A program made the position numbers and the translations under genes. This document shows, one piece after another, positions 6,221 to 7,951 of a stretch of DNA of 7,951 nucleotides (its first letter is position 1; every line of letters starts with the position of its first letter). The notes under the pieces are model-generated. The model was not told the origin of the DNA and ran no database searches. It saw only the letters and a list, made by a program, of their open reading frames with translations. Origin of the DNA: Alphaproteobacteria bacterium. Its GTDB lineage: Bacteria; Pseudomonadota; Alphaproteobacteria; Micropepsales; Micropepsaceae. The DNA is taken from the NCBI GenBank assembly GCA_028869725.1, contig JAGWRJ010000639.1, forward strand, positions 1 to 7,951, written 5' to 3'.

Positions 6221-6224
6221 CATC

Positions 6225-6860
6225 ATGACCGACATCGAATTTGCGGCGCTTCTGGTCAGCCGCGTCTGCCATGATCTTGTCAGTCCGGTGGGGGCCGTGG
6301 TGAACGGGCTCGAGGTTCTGGAAGATGAACGCGATGCGGCGATGCGCGCTGATGCGCTCAAGCTGGTCGCATCCTCTGCCAGCCAGGCTGCGGCACGCCT
6401 TCAGTTTGCTCGTCTCGCATTTGGTGCGGCGGGCTCGGCTGGTGCACACCTGGATCTCACCCAGGTCGGCCGTGTTGTCCAGGGGCTCGTCGATGGAGGC
6501 AAGGTCAGTGTTGACTGGCGCGCAGCCCCACTCAATTGGCCCAAGGACTGGGCGAAGCTTTTGATGAATGCGACGCTCCTGGCGAGCGACTGCCTGCCGC
6601 GTGGCGGGACGATCACCGTGGAGACCTCGTCGGATCCAGCTGCGCCGTCATTTCGGGTTCATGCCAAGGGGCAGAATGCGCGCCTGAGCGCCGACATCGA
6701 GCGGGCGGTGCGCGGGGAGGCTTTGGCCGAACTGGATGGGCGCTCGATCCAGGCCTTTCTTTCCCATCGCCTGGCGCACACGCTTCATACGGCTCTGAGC
6801 CTGCAGGCGGTCGAGGGCGAAGTCGAGATCCGCTGCGATGGCGGACCTGTGCAAGTTTGA
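6225..6860 (+). CDS. chpT: ChpT histidine phosphotransferase of the CckA-CtrA/CpdR phosphorelay
   Basis: ChpT is the cytoplasmic relay protein that in Caulobacter and relatives takes phosphate from the receiver of the hybrid kinase CckA and passes it to CtrA and CpdR, setting cell-cycle progression and often motility. The product has 211 residues. The first helix has the hallmark FAALLVSRVCHDLVSPVGAV (6-25) with phosphoacceptor H16, and a second helix (about 42-65) completes the dimerising helical hairpin. The C-terminal part (about 75-208) is a degenerate HATPase-like domain without recognisable N, G1 or G2 ATP-binding boxes, as is normal for ChpT, which does not bind ATP. The start at ATG 6225 removes an implausible 18-residue extension. 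A CtrA-type box and a GANTC site precede it. A single receiver protein and cheR follow on the same strand, which suggests links to chemotaxis (inference). Confidence 0.93.
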   Translation: MTDIEFAALLVSRVCHDLVSPVGAVVNGLEVLEDERDAAMRADALKLVASSASQAAARLQFARLAFGAAGSAGAHLDLTQVGRVVQGLVDGGKVSVDWRAAPLNWPKDWAKLLMNATLLASDCLPRGGTITVETSSDPAAPSFRVHAKGQNARLSADIERAVRGEALAELDGRSIQAFLSHRLAHTLHTALSLQAVEGEVEIRCDGGPVQV

Positions 6861-6908
6861 GCCTGAGATTTAGAGGCTGTTTACAAGCGGTCCGCTAGGG
6901 TTTGCGGC

Positions 6909-6930
6909 GGCGTGCGCCAAAGTGCGCGCC
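6909..6930 (+). other. Hairpin between chpT and the response regulator gene
   Basis: GGCGTGCGC (6909-6917) pairs with GTGCGCGCC (6922-6930) through nine pairs including two G·U wobbles, closing a CAAA loop. It ends one base before the Shine-Dalgarno of the response regulator gene. No U-run follows. It could protect a processed mRNA end, lower read-through, or affect ribosome access; nothing in the sequence decides between these. Confidence 0.35.
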
Positions 6931-6931
6931 G

Positions 6932-6937
6932 AAGGGG
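6932..6937 (+). promoter_or_regulatory. Ribosome binding site deciding the response regulator start
   Basis: AAGGGG lies eight bases before GTG 6946. It supports the protein MKHCLVVDDS over a version starting at GTG 6922, which would include this site and half of the hairpin. Confidence 0.65.
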
Positions 6938-6945
6938 ACGCCACC

Positions 6946-7311
6946 GTGAAACACTGCCTTGTGGTCGACGACAGCCGCGTCATTCGCAAAGTGGCGACCA
7001 CCATACTTGCCGGGCTTGCCTATGAGAGCGTGGAGGCTGAAGACGGCGCCCAGGCATTGAAGGCCTGCCGTGCCCGCATGCCCGACCTCGTGCTCTTGGA
7101 CTGGAATATTCCGGGTACCAACACACTTGAGTTTCTGCGCGGGCTGCGTCGGGAACCCAGAGGCGACCTGCCGTTCGTTCTTTATTGTACCACCGAAAAT
7201 GATGTCGGCCGCATTCAGGAGGCGCTCGTCTGCGGTGCCAATGACTACCTGCTGAAACCGTATGACGAGCAGTCGCTGCGCGAACGGCTGAGCTCAGCCG
7301 GCTTGGATTAG
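6946..7311 (+). CDS. Single-domain response regulator (CheY-like receiver)
   Basis: The product has 121 residues, all one receiver domain with no output domain. The acidic pair is D8-D9, the phosphoacceptor D52 (LLDWN), the switch threonine T82 (CTTEND) and the conserved lysine K104 (LLKPYD). All phosphorylation residues are present. CTTENDVGRIQEAL is typical of a broad alphaproteobacterial group of lone receivers. In the loop after D52 the common M-P-x-M-D/N-G is replaced by IPGTNT, losing the usual glycine. It lies 85 bases after chpT and nine bases before cheR. It may accept phosphate from ChpT or from a CheA kinase and could act on a flagellar motor or as a phosphate sink; the sequence does not decide. 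It is not an obvious CpdR or DivK by motif, though I cannot exclude a relation. Confidence 0.85.
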   Translation: MKHCLVVDDSRVIRKVATTILAGLAYESVEAEDGAQALKACRARMPDLVLLDWNIPGTNTLEFLRGLRREPRGDLPFVLYCTTENDVGRIQEALVCGANDYLLKPYDEQSLRERLSSAGLD

Positions 7312-7320
7312 GACCGGGCC

Positions 7321-7951
7321 ATGTCGGCGATCGCGATCCATACTGCCAGGTTTTATCACCTCGCCGATCTGGTGCGACGCCGGAGCGGGCTGTGGCTGAA
7401 CTGTGACCATGCCGAGCTCATTACATCCAGGCTTGCGCCGGTGGCGGCCCGTTTTGGCTTTCGCGAAATCGCGGCCCTTCTCGCTGAACTTGAAGACGAG
7501 CCCGAAGAGCTTGCGCGCGCGGTTACCGAGGCGATGGCCACGCATGAAACCTCCTTCTTCCGTGATCCGGCCGTATTTGAGTATGTGCGCTCTAAAGTTC
7601 TGCCCGGTCTGATGCGCGCGCGAACAGCACAAAGGCGGCTGCGCATCTGGTGTGCTGCTGCGTCGACCGGTCAGGAAGCCTATTCACTGGCCATGCTGCT
7701 CGACTACGCCGGTCTCTTTGAGAGCGGCTGGAAGGTTGACCTCTTTGCAAGCGACTTCAGCCGCGATGCAGTTGTGCGCATCAAGGAGGGTGGGTATAGC
7801 GACTATGAGCTGGCGCGGGGGCTGCCGCTGTCGATGCGGGACCGATACTGCGTTGCGAGCGATAGCGGCCGCTGGCATATGGTCGATGGCTTGCGCCGGC
7901 GCCTGCGTATTCATCGCTTTAATCTGCTCGACAACTTTGGCTGGCTGGGCG
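7321..7951 (+). CDS. cheR: CheR-type chemoreceptor glutamate methyltransferase, 3'-truncated by the window end
   Basis: CheR uses S-adenosylmethionine to methylate glutamates on methyl-accepting chemoreceptors, the adaptation step of chemotaxis. The window shows 210 residues; full proteins have about 270-290. The small N-terminal helical domain (about 8-70) leads into THETSFFRD (74-82), a strong CheR signature. The SAM-binding loop IWCAAASTGQEAYSLAM (109-125) follows, with Ala in place of the Gly-Cys of the enterobacterial version. Next come FASDFSRDAV (142-151), whose Asp should bind the SAM ribose, EGGYSDYELARGLP (156-169) and RFNLLD (199-204). No C-terminal NWETF-binding tether is visible. 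The start ATG has AGGA seven bases upstream and lies only nine bases after the response regulator stop, so the two genes are very probably co-transcribed. A cheB, cheA or receptor gene may follow beyond the window. Confidence 0.95.
   Translation, partial: MSAIAIHTARFYHLADLVRRRSGLWLNCDHAELITSRLAPVAARFGFREIAALLAELEDEPEELARAVTEAMATHETSFFRDPAVFEYVRSKVLPGLMRARTAQRRLRIWCAAASTGQEAYSLAMLLDYAGLFESGWKVDLFASDFSRDAVVRIKEGGYSDYELARGLPLSMRDRYCVASDSGRWHMVDGLRRRLRIHRFNLLDNFGWLG

Noticed and set aside
6171..6224. An 18-residue N-terminal extension of ChpT from GTG 6171
   Set aside because: It has no ribosome binding site, would begin immediately after the CtrA-type box, and is not expected in the family. ATG 6225 has GGAGAG correctly placed.
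1..7951. CRISPR arrays, tRNA or rRNA genes, insertion sequences, phage or toxin-antitoxin genes
   Set aside because: No regularly spaced repeats, cloverleaf-like sequence, terminal inverted repeats with a transposase, or recognisable mobile-element proteins were found. The genes are ordinary chromosomal ones with uniform composition.

Overview
The window reads as part of the chromosome of a free-living alphaproteobacterium. It is GC-rich, with strong G/C preference at third codon positions and several GTG starts. Evidence for the class: a ChpT-type histidine phosphotransferase, which is essentially restricted to Alphaproteobacteria; a cycM-like membrane-anchored cytochrome c divergent from kdsB-pheA, an arrangement I know from alphaproteobacterial genomes; a full CtrA-type box (TTAA-N7-TTAA) in front of chpT; and very few GANTC sites, as expected where CcrM methylates the genome. 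I cannot name a genus. KdsB shows a Gram-negative cell with Kdo-containing lipopolysaccharide.

Layout, left to right. 1-128: the C-terminal end of a macro-domain protein (+). 225-1508: a secreted or periplasmic protein that looks like an (alpha/alpha)6-barrel glycosidase (+). 1509-1677: a gap with a doubtful 40-codon frame whose stop overlaps the likely start of the next gene. 1678-2658: a GT-B glycosyltransferase (+). A small hairpin separates it from a convergent minus-strand pair, kdsB (4300-3566) and pheA (3569-2700), which overlap by four bases (ATGA). 4301-4492: a divergent intergenic region with a nested inverted repeat and a REP-like hairpin. 4493-5119: a membrane-anchored cytochrome c (+), followed by a 13-bp perfect hairpin. 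5212-6159: a GhrA-type hydroxyacid reductase (+). 6225-6860: chpT. 6946-7311: a single-domain response regulator. 7321-7951: cheR, cut by the window end.

The left half deals with glycans and housekeeping: a putative glycosidase and glycosyltransferase, Kdo activation for lipid A-core, phenylalanine synthesis, respiratory electron transfer and glyoxylate/hydroxypyruvate reduction. The right end is a signalling cluster. ChpT is the phosphorelay hub that in studied alphaproteobacteria passes phosphate from CckA to CtrA and CpdR. Here it is followed by a lone receiver protein and a chemoreceptor methyltransferase, so cell-cycle and chemotaxis signalling genes sit side by side. A perfect CtrA box overlaps the ghrA stop codon, and a GANTC site lies between it and the chpT start, suggesting that chpT is itself under CtrA and possibly CcrM/GcrA control.

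I saw no tRNA, rRNA, CRISPR array, insertion sequence or phage gene. I see no clear sign of an undescribed defence or mobile system. The most interesting signals are regulatory, around chpT.
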